Shown here piece by piece: positions 1 through 6,664 of a stretch of DNA of 11,534 bases (position 1 is the stretch's first letter; the number at the start of each line of letters is the position of its first letter). The DNA comes from Tannerella sp. Its GTDB lineage: Bacteria > Bacteroidota > Bacteroidia > Bacteroidales > Tannerellaceae. The notes under the pieces were generated by a model that worked only from the letters and a program-made list of their open reading frames with translations, was not told the origin of the DNA and made no database searches. The position numbers and the translations under genes were made by a program. The stretch covers positions 1 to 11,534 of the forward strand of contig JAITBC010000059.1 of NCBI GenBank assembly GCA_031283785.1, read 5' to 3'.

Positions 1-31
1 CCGTAGATGCGAAATGAAGAATTGAAAATGA

Positions 32-65
32 AGGGATGCAGAAACGGTTTGCGTCCCTTTTTTTT
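32..65 (+). terminator. Intrinsic terminator of a + strand gene left of the window
   Basis: An 8-bp stem, AGGGATGC at 32-39 against GCGTCCCT at 51-58 (one G-T wobble), encloses a short loop in which AAAC and GTTT can pair further. It runs directly into a run of eight T (58-65). This is the classic form of a rho-independent terminator reading rightward, so a + strand gene probably ends just left of the window or within the first bases, where TAG at 4-6 is one possible stop. Read leftward, the hairpin is followed by a weaker T-rich stretch, so it might also stop transcripts from the - strand operon, which has no clear terminator closer to its end. Confidence 0.8.
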
Positions 66-71
66 GTTTGG

Positions 72-224
72 CTACCTCCACAGCGGCTCATTCTGCCAAT
101 CGGCGGGGAATCCCATTGCTTTAATATCAACAGTCGGATATTCCGACAGCAGCAATTTGAGTTTTTACGTAAACGCGTTGTGCGGCGAAACGGTGAACAG
201 CAACTATTTGAACTGGAAAAATAG
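72..224 (-). pseudogene. Decayed C-terminal remnant of a probable Abi-family (Abi_2) protein
   Basis: One - strand frame reads for 51 codons ending in TAG (plus CTA at 72-74). It contains, in order, LLFTVSPHNAFT, a stop, KLKLLLSEYP, then AMGFPADWQNEPLW. From memory of the family this order (SPxN-F, K/R-L-K-x-LL, E-YP, A-M-G-F-P, W, PLW at the extreme C-terminus) is the tail of Abi_2 proteins, the AbiD/AbiF-like abortive-infection group. There are two internal stops in the same frame (TAG and TAA), and the rest of the protein is missing upstream, where the GH30 gene ends at 296. It is therefore a relic that makes no product. The match rests on recognising a short motif; no alignment was run. 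Confidence 0.6.
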
Positions 225-295
225 ATAACCTTACTTTTTATTCTCCTTTTCTTGTAAAGCTATTTCAGGGCAAGACAATCTTTTTTCCCCAATTA

Positions 296-1738
296 TCATA
301 TCTTACTTAACCTTACCGTATTAAATGATTCCGGTCGTAAGGTAACGGAAAGAACTTCTTCATTTATCTTTATCCGTCTGGTCGTTTCTTCTTTTTTACG
401 GTTATACATGACGATCACGATACTGCCGTCTTCATTTCCGAAGGCCAGTATATCATCCGATTCACCCGAAACGTCTATCCGTTTTGCTCCGGGAAGGACA
501 TAACGGCTGAAATGTTTCATCAGGTAATATTCGTAATTATATTTATATGTTTTTGTATTGGGATCGACGGTTATCAGGGAGTTTTGACTCCAGCCCCAAC
601 GGCTTATACCGCCTTTTTCCAGAGAAGTATTCCAGTAGGTATATACATTTACGCCGTTAGACAGATAATGCTTCATCAGATCCCAGACATAACAGCAATA
701 CGACCAGTCGTTTTTACCGTTTCCACATTCCTGTTCCGTCTGGTAAATTTTCAAATCCGGATAGTCGGCATGAATTTTACCGACAGCGCCCTTCCCTGCC
801 CACTGGAAACCGACGCCATGGATGTATCGCTTGCTTAATTCATCATTAAGCAACGTATCCGTCAAGAGGGTATTGGCTCTTTCCATCGTCCCGAACATCA
901 GCTCCACACCAATCTCGTCCATCTCAGGCCCCAGATATTTCCCTGCAAACTCGTTTATGCCTGCAGCGGTCCATGTACAACTCGGGAATATCTGGCATGA
1001 ATTAAATTCGTTTTGCGGCATCACCATAAAGATGGAAATTCCTTCGTTCCTGTATGCTTCTATAAATTTCCTGAAATACAGTGCATAGGCTTTGAAATAA
1101 GCCTCTTCCCGAATAAACATGTCGGCGCCTTCCGCACCCTGTCGATCCGCCGTCAGGTCATTACGGTATTTTCCCGCCAGGCGATCGTCCGGGACGGCAC
1201 AAGCATAATGTTTGTTATATTTCATCCAGGAAGGAGGCGACCACGGAGACGCCCATATACGCAAAGAAGGATTAAAATGCTGCGCTTCCCTGATAAACGG
1301 GATTAACGTTTCGCAGTCGTTGGTTATGGAGAATTTTTCCATTCCGAAATCGCCGTCCGTTTCGTTATAAGAATACCAGTTTCGTGAAAAATCATTTGCT
1401 CCCACAGGCATCCTGCAAATGGCGAAATTAGCGCCGACGCCGGGAGCAAAAAGTTCTTTCATAACCGACAGACGATCTTCATCCGACAACAAATTCAAAG
1501 ACGTCCATCCCAGTTCATTGAAACAGGTTCCAAAGCCTTCGATCGTCTGCAATGTATTATTCGTGATAATCGTCGTTTCGGCATTACCTTCTTCCCACTT
1601 TATATCATTTTCGTCCTGTGTCTGCCATGAAATTTCCGGCGTAGACACAATCCAGACGGCTTCCCGTCCGTTTCCGCATGAAACAAACAAACTGCAAAAA
1701 ACAGAAACAACCGCTAAAAACCGAATTGTCATAAACAT
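296..1738 (-). CDS. GH30-family glycoside hydrolase, lipoprotein (480 aa)
   Basis: A retaining beta-glycosidase of clan GH-A, family GH30, the glucosylceramidase group that also includes beta-glucosidases, beta-xylosidases and beta-1,6-glucanases. The N-terminus has a hydrophobic signal and a lipobox-like FVS-C with Cys21, so it is probably a membrane-anchored lipoprotein. Family motifs in order are GFGTCFNE (68-75), ASPWSPPSWMKYN (163-175), the acid/base motif MPQNEF with Glu244, and the nucleophile motif YQTEQECG. Glu335 is the likely nucleophile and Glu337 lies two residues later. WNTSLEKGG (369-377) precedes the small C-terminal beta domain (about 410-480). The length is normal for the family. 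ATG at 1736-1738 is used; Met3 is an equally good start. It is the last gene of the four-gene - strand operon, 87 bases after the ThuA-like gene. No clear hairpin follows it before the Abi remnant. The subfamily and substrate cannot be settled here. Confidence 0.9.
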   Translation of the reverse strand: MFMTIRFLAVVSVFCSLFVSCGNGREAVWIVSTPEISWQTQDENDIKWEEGNAETTIITNNTLQTIEGFGTCFNELGWTSLNLLSDEDRLSVMKELFAPGVGANFAICRMPVGANDFSRNWYSYNETDGDFGMEKFSITNDCETLIPFIREAQHFNPSLRIWASPWSPPSWMKYNKHYACAVPDDRLAGKYRNDLTADRQGAEGADMFIREEAYFKAYALYFRKFIEAYRNEGISIFMVMPQNEFNSCQIFPSCTWTAAGINEFAGKYLGPEMDEIGVELMFGTMERANTLLTDTLLNDELSKRYIHGVGFQWAGKGAVGKIHADYPDLKIYQTEQECGNGKNDWSYCCYVWDLMKHYLSNGVNVYTYWNTSLEKGGISRWGWSQNSLITVDPNTKTYKYNYEYYLMKHFSRYVLPGAKRIDVSGESDDILAFGNEDGSIVIVMYNRKKEETTRRIKINEEVLSVTLRPESFNTVRLSKI

Positions 1739-1825
1739 ATTTCATTCATTCAACATTAATATAATATCACCAATCCTCCCGGACATATCTCGTATGAACA
1801 GCGTCATAATGCTGCGCTCTCTCAT

Positions 1826-2740
1826 TTACTGCTGCTCCCGGTAATTTTTACGCAACGAGACGGTTGTTTCCGTAGGGAAATCTGCAGGAACAGGCTGTGT
1901 TACCTTACCTGTTGCCGCCCATTCCGCACCCCGGAGAAGCATAACCTGAAATCCGGCACATTGCATAGCCGTATTATCTTCCGGCGTTTTGCCGGCATGT
2001 CCTAACGCTGTATGGAATATACGCGCTTTACCATAATCGACTGTAAATATCAAAAGTTCATCACGACCCGAACCGCCTGTATTCGGGTCCGATGTTGCCC
2101 AGTACAACACATCTTTCACTTTTCCCGGTCCACGCATGCGATCATACAGTTCGTCCTTCGCATGCCGCCATTTTCCCGGTAATCCTTTCGTAACGGGATG
2201 TTCCCTGTTTCCGCTGTTAAGCACAAACTCATGCTGCATGCCATGCGAACCTCCTGGACCCGGAGATTCATCATACACGAGTTCGCCTTCTTTCATGTAA
2301 ATATAAGGGCCGTCGGTCTCGTTACGTCCTTCCCATCCGCCGAAGCCCAACATTTTATTAAACTCTTTCCATCCCCGGAAAGCATTATCCGCTGCATGAT
2401 AGATAACAACGCCGCCGCCATTCCGCACATAGTCCAGAAACGCTTTATCCGTTTCTTCCGGCCAACGGTCGCCGTTGTAATCAAGAACAACTAACCGGTA
2501 TGCGGAGAAATCCGGTTTAAAGCCGCTCATATCTTCGCCTTTTGCAGGAGACTGCGCTATTTCTACCGTGAAAAGACCGGAGTTTTCAAGTATCTGCTTG
2601 ATAGCTGCATGGCTGACCTGCCACACATGATTATTCTGGCCTGTAACGATAAGCGTCTCAATCGGCTTGCTGTCCTGCGAACAACCGAAAATACACAATA
2701 AAAATAATGATGTCAGACAAATAAGGATTCTCGTTTTCAT
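1826..2740 (-). CDS. ThuA-like domain lipoprotein (304 aa)
   Basis: A ThuA-like protein with a class-I glutamine amidotransferase-like fold. The family is named after ThuA of rhizobial trehalose use, where ThuB makes a 3-keto-disaccharide and ThuA is thought to act on keto-sugars. The signal peptide ends in IFG-C, giving lipid-anchor Cys20. The domain covers about residues 30-285. Visible motifs are TLIVTGQNNHVW at the first strand, LVVLDYNGDRW, the GGGVVIYHAADNAF turn, GMQHEF, EHPVTKGLP followed by KDELYDR, and ARIFHTALGH near the end. The His-rich set is typical of ThuA-like proteins in Bacteroidota carbohydrate loci. It sits between the Tat-exported dehydrogenase (58-base gap) and GH30, which suggests work on the same sugar. 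The enzymatic reaction is not settled for the family, so a role on 3-keto-glycosides is inference. The length fits a single-domain member with no fused DUF1080 or cytochrome part. Confidence 0.85.
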   Translation of the reverse strand: MKTRILICLTSLFLLCIFGCSQDSKPIETLIVTGQNNHVWQVSHAAIKQILENSGLFTVEIAQSPAKGEDMSGFKPDFSAYRLVVLDYNGDRWPEETDKAFLDYVRNGGGVVIYHAADNAFRGWKEFNKMLGFGGWEGRNETDGPYIYMKEGELVYDESPGPGGSHGMQHEFVLNSGNREHPVTKGLPGKWRHAKDELYDRMRGPGKVKDVLYWATSDPNTGGSGRDELLIFTVDYGKARIFHTALGHAGKTPEDNTAMQCAGFQVMLLRGAEWAATGKVTQPVPADFPTETTVSLRKNYREQQ

Positions 2741-2798
2741 AAATGATTATCGTTTTTTATGTTTTTAATTGTATGTACGGTATTTAACCCGAAGGAGT

Positions 2799-4187
2799 TC
2801 AATGCACATCCGGAGCTATCTTACCCATTCTGGGAGGTACGTACTTCGTTGCAAAATCTTTAATATTGCCTAAATGTAATTCTTCCAGCATTAAAGAAAG
2901 GTCGGAAACAAGAAATTCATCCCATTTGTATTCTTTACCCGTATATGCGGATTCGCGTCCCATAGCTCCGGTCAGAGAAGATACGACAAGCGTTTCCGCT
3001 TCCAGCGTCAATGACTGCCCCGAACGTATATGATTAATCAGATCCATGTGTTCCAGCACGTATGGATCCCTTTGTTTATAGTTCTCCTTTTCAGCGTCGA
3101 AATCATATTTCCAGACAAGATTTCCGTTATGATCGGTGATTGACATGTCTTTACTTGTCCAAATGCCTTCCGTTCCGATGATCGTTTCGCTCACGTCGTT
3201 GTCGCAACCTTCGATCTGACGGGCTTGCGCATTGACTCTCACGCCACCTTCGTATACAATGTCGAGGCAGAAGTTATCGAAGATATCTCCCGTACGGCGT
3301 TGTAACTGAGATCCCATGCCTGTGACCGAAACCGGTTTAAGATGCGAGAACCAGGTAAATACGTCAATATTATGAACCAGCTGGTCGATCACATGGTCGC
3401 CGCAAAGCCAGTTCCAACTGAAAAAGTCGCGCAACATATATTCCATATCCGTCCATTCGGGACGACGTTTGTGATAGGTCATTGCACCCTGATTCCATTT
3501 GACGACACCACCGGTGATTCTTCCGATCATTCCGTCGCGCACCCTTCTGTACGATTCGACATAAGAGCGCTGGTGATGCCGTTGCGCTCCGGTCTGCAGG
3601 CAGAGACCTTTCGCTTGCGCCTGTTTAACGGCGGCGGTGAAAGTGCGGCAACTGACCGGATCTATTCCTGCCGCTTTTTCACAAAAGACGTGTTTCCCCT
3701 GTTCTACGGCATATTTTGTCTGGACGGCATGGAAGATAGAGGGCGTGGTGACGATCACCAGATCGACGTCGGGGTCTTCACAAATTTTCTTATACGCTTC
3801 AAATCCATAATGTATTTTATTATCGGATACTTCAATATTTCTTTTTTCACGAAGATATTTCCGCAGCCTTTCCAGTCGGTCTTCAAAAATATCGGCCATG
3901 GCGACGACTGTAATACCGTCGGCTGCATCCAGAAAATTGCCGATCGCTCCCGAACCGCGACTTCCGCAACCGACGATGCCGGCGCGTATTTTTTTCCCGT
4001 CTATCGCCTTATCGCCCGTTTCCGGGATGTATACCGGGATGGCGGACTGAAGCGGCCTGTATTTTTCCTCGCTCTTGCACGATGACATGATACCGCCCGT
4101 TCCGGCAACTCCACCGACGGCTCCGGCAGCGCCAAGCAATGTAGAACGGGTAACAAATTCTCTTCTTGAAATTTTTTCCTTCGACAT
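2799..4187 (-). CDS. Tat-exported Gfo/Idh/MocA family oxidoreductase (462 aa)
   Basis: A NAD(P)-dependent sugar dehydrogenase-type protein. The N-terminus has the twin-arginine motif SRREFV (residues 7-12) and a weakly hydrophobic Ala/Gly-rich segment (18-33), so it should be exported folded with its cofactor, as known for Zymomonas glucose-fructose oxidoreductase. MSSC-KSEE (34-41) could also make Cys37 a lipid anchor. The Rossmann domain starts at about 66 with GCGSRGSG (73-80). The catalytic-lysine motif is EKA (170-172) instead of the usual EKP. CGDHVIDQLVHNID (262-275) supplies the conserved Asp and His of the active site. The C-terminal domain runs to about 445. Gaps of 36 and 58 bases to its neighbours place it in the operon. 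The same fold also includes GH109-like NAD-dependent glycosidases, so a glycosidase activity is a less likely alternative. The substrate is unknown. Confidence 0.9.
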   Translation of the reverse strand: MSKEKISRREFVTRSTLLGAAGAVGGVAGTGGIMSSCKSEEKYRPLQSAIPVYIPETGDKAIDGKKIRAGIVGCGSRGSGAIGNFLDAADGITVVAMADIFEDRLERLRKYLREKRNIEVSDNKIHYGFEAYKKICEDPDVDLVIVTTPSIFHAVQTKYAVEQGKHVFCEKAAGIDPVSCRTFTAAVKQAQAKGLCLQTGAQRHHQRSYVESYRRVRDGMIGRITGGVVKWNQGAMTYHKRRPEWTDMEYMLRDFFSWNWLCGDHVIDQLVHNIDVFTWFSHLKPVSVTGMGSQLQRRTGDIFDNFCLDIVYEGGVRVNAQARQIEGCDNDVSETIIGTEGIWTSKDMSITDHNGNLVWKYDFDAEKENYKQRDPYVLEHMDLINHIRSGQSLTLEAETLVVSSLTGAMGRESAYTGKEYKWDEFLVSDLSLMLEELHLGNIKDFATKYVPPRMGKIAPDVH

Positions 4188-4223
4188 AGTTATTGTAATG
4201 TTATATATTAAAACTATCTGATT

Positions 4224-5219
4224 CTATTTTTTCTCAAATGCGGCATCGAAAGCTACATTTGAAGGCTTAAAGTCTATATTCTTAACAAACCGCAGGGATT
4301 CGGCGGCGCCATGCTCCCTGTCCATGCCGTTGTCTTCCCATTCTACGGATAACGGCCCCTGGTAATCAATCCTGTTCAACGCACGGATAATTGCTTCGAA
4401 ATCAACTTTTCCCCGTCCCATACTGCGGAACTCCCAGAACCGGTCGCGATGCCCGAACGGAAGATGCCCGCCGAACACGCCGGCGCGGGTGGGCACATCC
4501 GACCACCATACATCTTTCATATGAACATGAACTATCCGATCGGCGAAGGTCTCGATAAAAGCGACATAGTCTACACCCTGATATCCCATGTGGCTCGGAT
4601 CGTAATTAAATCCGAAAGCCGGATGATAATCAAGCGCCTCCAGAAGCGTCTGTGCCGATGAGATATCAAACGCTATCTCCGTCGGGTGGACCTCCAGTGC
4701 AAACTTCACGTCATTCTTCAAATAAGAATCAAGAATCGGCACAAACCGTTCCGCCACCTCTTTGAATCCTGCATCTGTTTCGTCCGCCGATACCGGAGGG
4801 AAAGAGTACAGCAAATGCCATATAGGGCTCCCGGTGAATCCTACTACGGTCTTTACGCCTAATAAGCGTGCCGCTTCCCCGACTTTTATCATTTCTTCCG
4901 CCGCCCGCCTGCGGACGCCTTCGGGATCGCCGTCGCCCCATATGCGCGCCGGAAGAATAGCCTTATGACGCCTGTCAATCCTGTCGCACACACATTGTCC
5001 TACCGTATGGTTGGAAATGGTATATAATTCCAGACCGTATTTCTCAAGCATGGATTTAATATCATCGCAATAACTGCGACTTATTTTTTCAATATCCAGA
5101 TGATTCTCCGTACATGCGAGTTCAAGACCGTCATATCCAAACTCTCTCGCTTTCAAACAAATTGTTTCCAGAGGCATATCGCCCCACTGTGCCGTGTATA
5201 AAGTAACTTTCCGTGCCAT
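4224..5219 (-). CDS. Sugar phosphate isomerase/epimerase-like TIM-barrel protein (331 aa)
   Basis: A member of the xylose-isomerase-like TIM-barrel (AP_endonuc_2) superfamily, which includes sugar and inosose isomerases, epimerases and dehydratases. There is no signal peptide, so it is probably cytoplasmic. Metal-site residues are visible in family order: Glu176 in LEVHPTE, Asp208 and His211 in YDPSHMGY, His231/His233 in IVHVHMKD, and Glu293 in SVEWED. The N-terminal GYDGLELACTENHL and the late SMGRGKVDF motif are also typical. The start ATG (plus 5217-5219) follows the divergent promoter region, so this is probably the first gene of the - strand operon. In Bacteroides and in rhizobial sugar loci such proteins accompany Gfo/Idh/MocA dehydrogenases and can act on keto-sugars. 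That pairing supports, but does not prove, an isomerase or 3-keto-sugar role here. The length is slightly above the usual 270-300, with a short C-terminal tail. Confidence 0.88.
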   Translation of the reverse strand: MARKVTLYTAQWGDMPLETICLKAREFGYDGLELACTENHLDIEKISRSYCDDIKSMLEKYGLELYTISNHTVGQCVCDRIDRRHKAILPARIWGDGDPEGVRRRAAEEMIKVGEAARLLGVKTVVGFTGSPIWHLLYSFPPVSADETDAGFKEVAERFVPILDSYLKNDVKFALEVHPTEIAFDISSAQTLLEALDYHPAFGFNYDPSHMGYQGVDYVAFIETFADRIVHVHMKDVWWSDVPTRAGVFGGHLPFGHRDRFWEFRSMGRGKVDFEAIIRALNRIDYQGPLSVEWEDNGMDREHGAAESLRFVKNIDFKPSNVAFDAAFEKK

Positions 5220-5256
5220 GATATATTAATTTAAAATTTTTGATTCATCAAGGGCA

Positions 5257-5285
5257 CAAAAATAGGAATTAATTTTCTACTTTTG
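5257..5285. promoter_or_regulatory. Back-to-back Bacteroidota -7 elements (divergent promoters)
   Basis: Two matches to the Bacteroidota -7 consensus TAnnTTTG lie 13 bases apart. TACTTTTG at 5278-5285 reads rightward toward the second oxidoreductase. TATTTTTG on the - strand (plus CAAAAATA, 5257-5264) reads leftward toward the isomerase operon. Neither has a convincing TTTG -33 box at the normal 19-21 base spacing: on the + strand the nearest TTTG is 35 bases upstream. The position between two divergent genes and the AT-rich sequence support promoter function. Predicted + strand initiation near 5291 would leave a leader of about 145 bases. Confidence 0.5.
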
Positions 5286-5437
5286 CACAATTAAAACAAA
5301 AAAATTTTCTTATGTGTAACAGCAGTAAAATATTATCGGCAAACAAAAATGGATCAACATTATTCACGGCAGAAAATATATTGGGCAAAAAAACGGAATC
5401 GAAAATTGGAGATGAAGAAAACAAATATCACAATATC

Positions 5438-6544
5438 ATGAAAAAAATCAGACTGTTCCCGTTATTGACTTTTATCTGTGCGCTTTCGGGAATTTCCATT
5501 TTATCGCAGGCACAGAATAATCAACCGCTACGTTTAGGCGTCGCCGGTTTATCTCACGGACATTTATGGGAAGTCGTCCGCAGAGCGGATCGCGGGGATT
5601 TTGTCATTGTCGGAGTGGCGGAAAAAGACAGCCTGTTAAGAGCCGCAAACAGACTTCGCGATAAAATAGACGCATCGCTTTTCTATGCCGATCTGGAAGA
5701 AATGCTTGATAGGGCAAAACCGGAGGCCGTCATTGTATACGAATCAATATACGACCATTTGCGGGTAGTAGAACTTTGCGCCCCAAGAGGCATTCATGTG
5801 ATGGTTGAAAAACCGCTGGCAGTCAACATGGAACATGCCGAACGCATGGCAGAACTGGCAAAAAAACACAAAATCCATTTACTGACAAATTATGAAACGA
5901 CATGGTATAATACGAACCACGAAGCCTGTGGATTGATTCGCGAAGGCGCAATCGGCAACATCACGCGAATCAATGTCTACGACGGACATCAGGGGCCCTT
6001 CGAAATAGGCTGCGGCAAAGAATTTACGGATTGGCTGACCGACCCTGTTCTCAATGGAGGCGGGGCTGTGATTGATTTCGGATGTTATGGCGCAAATCTG
6101 GCGACATGGCTGCTTAAAGGCGAAAAGCCAAAATGCGTATACGGCATACTGAAACAGCAAAAGCCGGACAAATATCCTGAAGTCGACGACGATGCCACTA
6201 TCATTATAGAATATCCTTCTGCGGTCGTACAGATCATGGCTTCATGGAATTGGCCCATGAACCGCAAAGATATGCACATATACGGCAGTAAAGGATATAT
6301 CTACCAGGACACTCCCTCCAAAATGAGAGTTTACGCCGGCCAAAAAGAGACAACCGTGGAACCGCCATCTCTAATAGCGCCGTATAACGATGCTTTTTAT
6401 TATTTAAAGGCCGTAGTGCGAAACGAAATCCAAATGGAACCTTATGATTTATCTTCTTTAGAGAATAATCTTTGGGTTGTCAGGATATTGGAAGCGGCCG
6501 TCAAAAGCTCGGAAAGCGGGAAAATAATTTACTTCGGCAATTGA
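5438..6544 (+). CDS. Sec-exported Gfo/Idh/MocA family oxidoreductase (368 aa)
   Basis: A second NAD(P)-dependent Gfo/Idh/MocA oxidoreductase, only distantly like the Tat-exported one. I start it at ATG 5438, because MKKIRLF begins a clean Sec signal peptide with likely cleavage after SQA (residue 25). The in-frame ATG at 5312 would add 42 polar residues in front of the signal and is less likely. The Rossmann domain opens at LRLGVAGLSHGHL (31-43), a variant of the glycine-rich loop. The catalytic lysine motif is canonical, VEKPLAV with Lys125. The second active-site segment GGGAVIDFGCYGAN (207-220) has Asp213 and Tyr217 where many relatives have His. The C-terminal domain continues to about 360. 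It is the only + strand gene here. It is divergent from the isomerase operon and convergent with susD, so it has its own promoter and the shared terminator at 6601. The substrate is unknown. Confidence 0.88.
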   Translation: MKKIRLFPLLTFICALSGISILSQAQNNQPLRLGVAGLSHGHLWEVVRRADRGDFVIVGVAEKDSLLRAANRLRDKIDASLFYADLEEMLDRAKPEAVIVYESIYDHLRVVELCAPRGIHVMVEKPLAVNMEHAERMAELAKKHKIHLLTNYETTWYNTNHEACGLIREGAIGNITRINVYDGHQGPFEIGCGKEFTDWLTDPVLNGGGAVIDFGCYGANLATWLLKGEKPKCVYGILKQQKPDKYPEVDDDATIIIEYPSAVVQIMASWNWPMNRKDMHIYGSKGYIYQDTPSKMRVYAGQKETTVEPPSLIAPYNDAFYYLKAVVRNEIQMEPYDLSSLENNLWVVRILEAAVKSSESGKIIYFGN

Positions 6545-6600
6545 GATTTTTGCACTGTCAGCCGACAGGGTTGCCCGCCTTAAAAATGATCATGCATGAA

Positions 6601-6636
6601 AAGGGTTGCTTCCACCGTCGGAAGCAACCCTTCTTT
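6601..6636. terminator. Bidirectional intrinsic terminator between convergent genes
   Basis: A perfect 13-bp stem (6601-6613 with 6620-6632) encloses the 6-base loop ACCGTC. Its core is GGGTTGCTTCC against GGAAGCAACCC. Rightward it is followed by TTCTTT, and leftward the arm ends in TTTT on the - strand. It lies 56 bases past the stop of the + strand oxidoreductase and about 30 bases past the stop of susD, so it can end both transcripts. It implies that susC-susD is not transcribed through into the genes on its left. Confidence 0.88.
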
Positions 6637-6664
6637 ATCTATTTATCATTACACCGGGCTTGGG

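Noticed and set aside
7..228. Two small overlapping + strand open frames at the left edge
   Set aside because: They run through the terminator hairpin and T-run and overlap the Abi-like remnant on the other strand. The translations look random.
241..295. Possible terminator directly after the GH30 gene (CTTG/CAAG dyad)
   Set aside because: The arms are only 4 bases long with a long loop and no good T-run on the - strand, so it is too weak to call.
3342..4085. Long + strand open frame (247 codons) inside the Tat-exported oxidoreductase gene
   Set aside because: It is exactly antisense to a strongly conserved gene, its translation shows no domain or signal, and it has no promoter. It is a codon-bias shadow.
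5312..5437. Upstream in-frame ATG giving a 42-residue N-terminal extension of the second oxidoreductase
   Set aside because: The extension is polar and low in pattern and would bury the Sec signal peptide inside the protein. ATG 5438 is the better start, though it has no strong ribosome-binding site either.
6590..6599. 10-base palindrome TCATGCATGA next to the convergent terminator
   Set aside because: It is short, without flanking structure, and adequately explained by chance.
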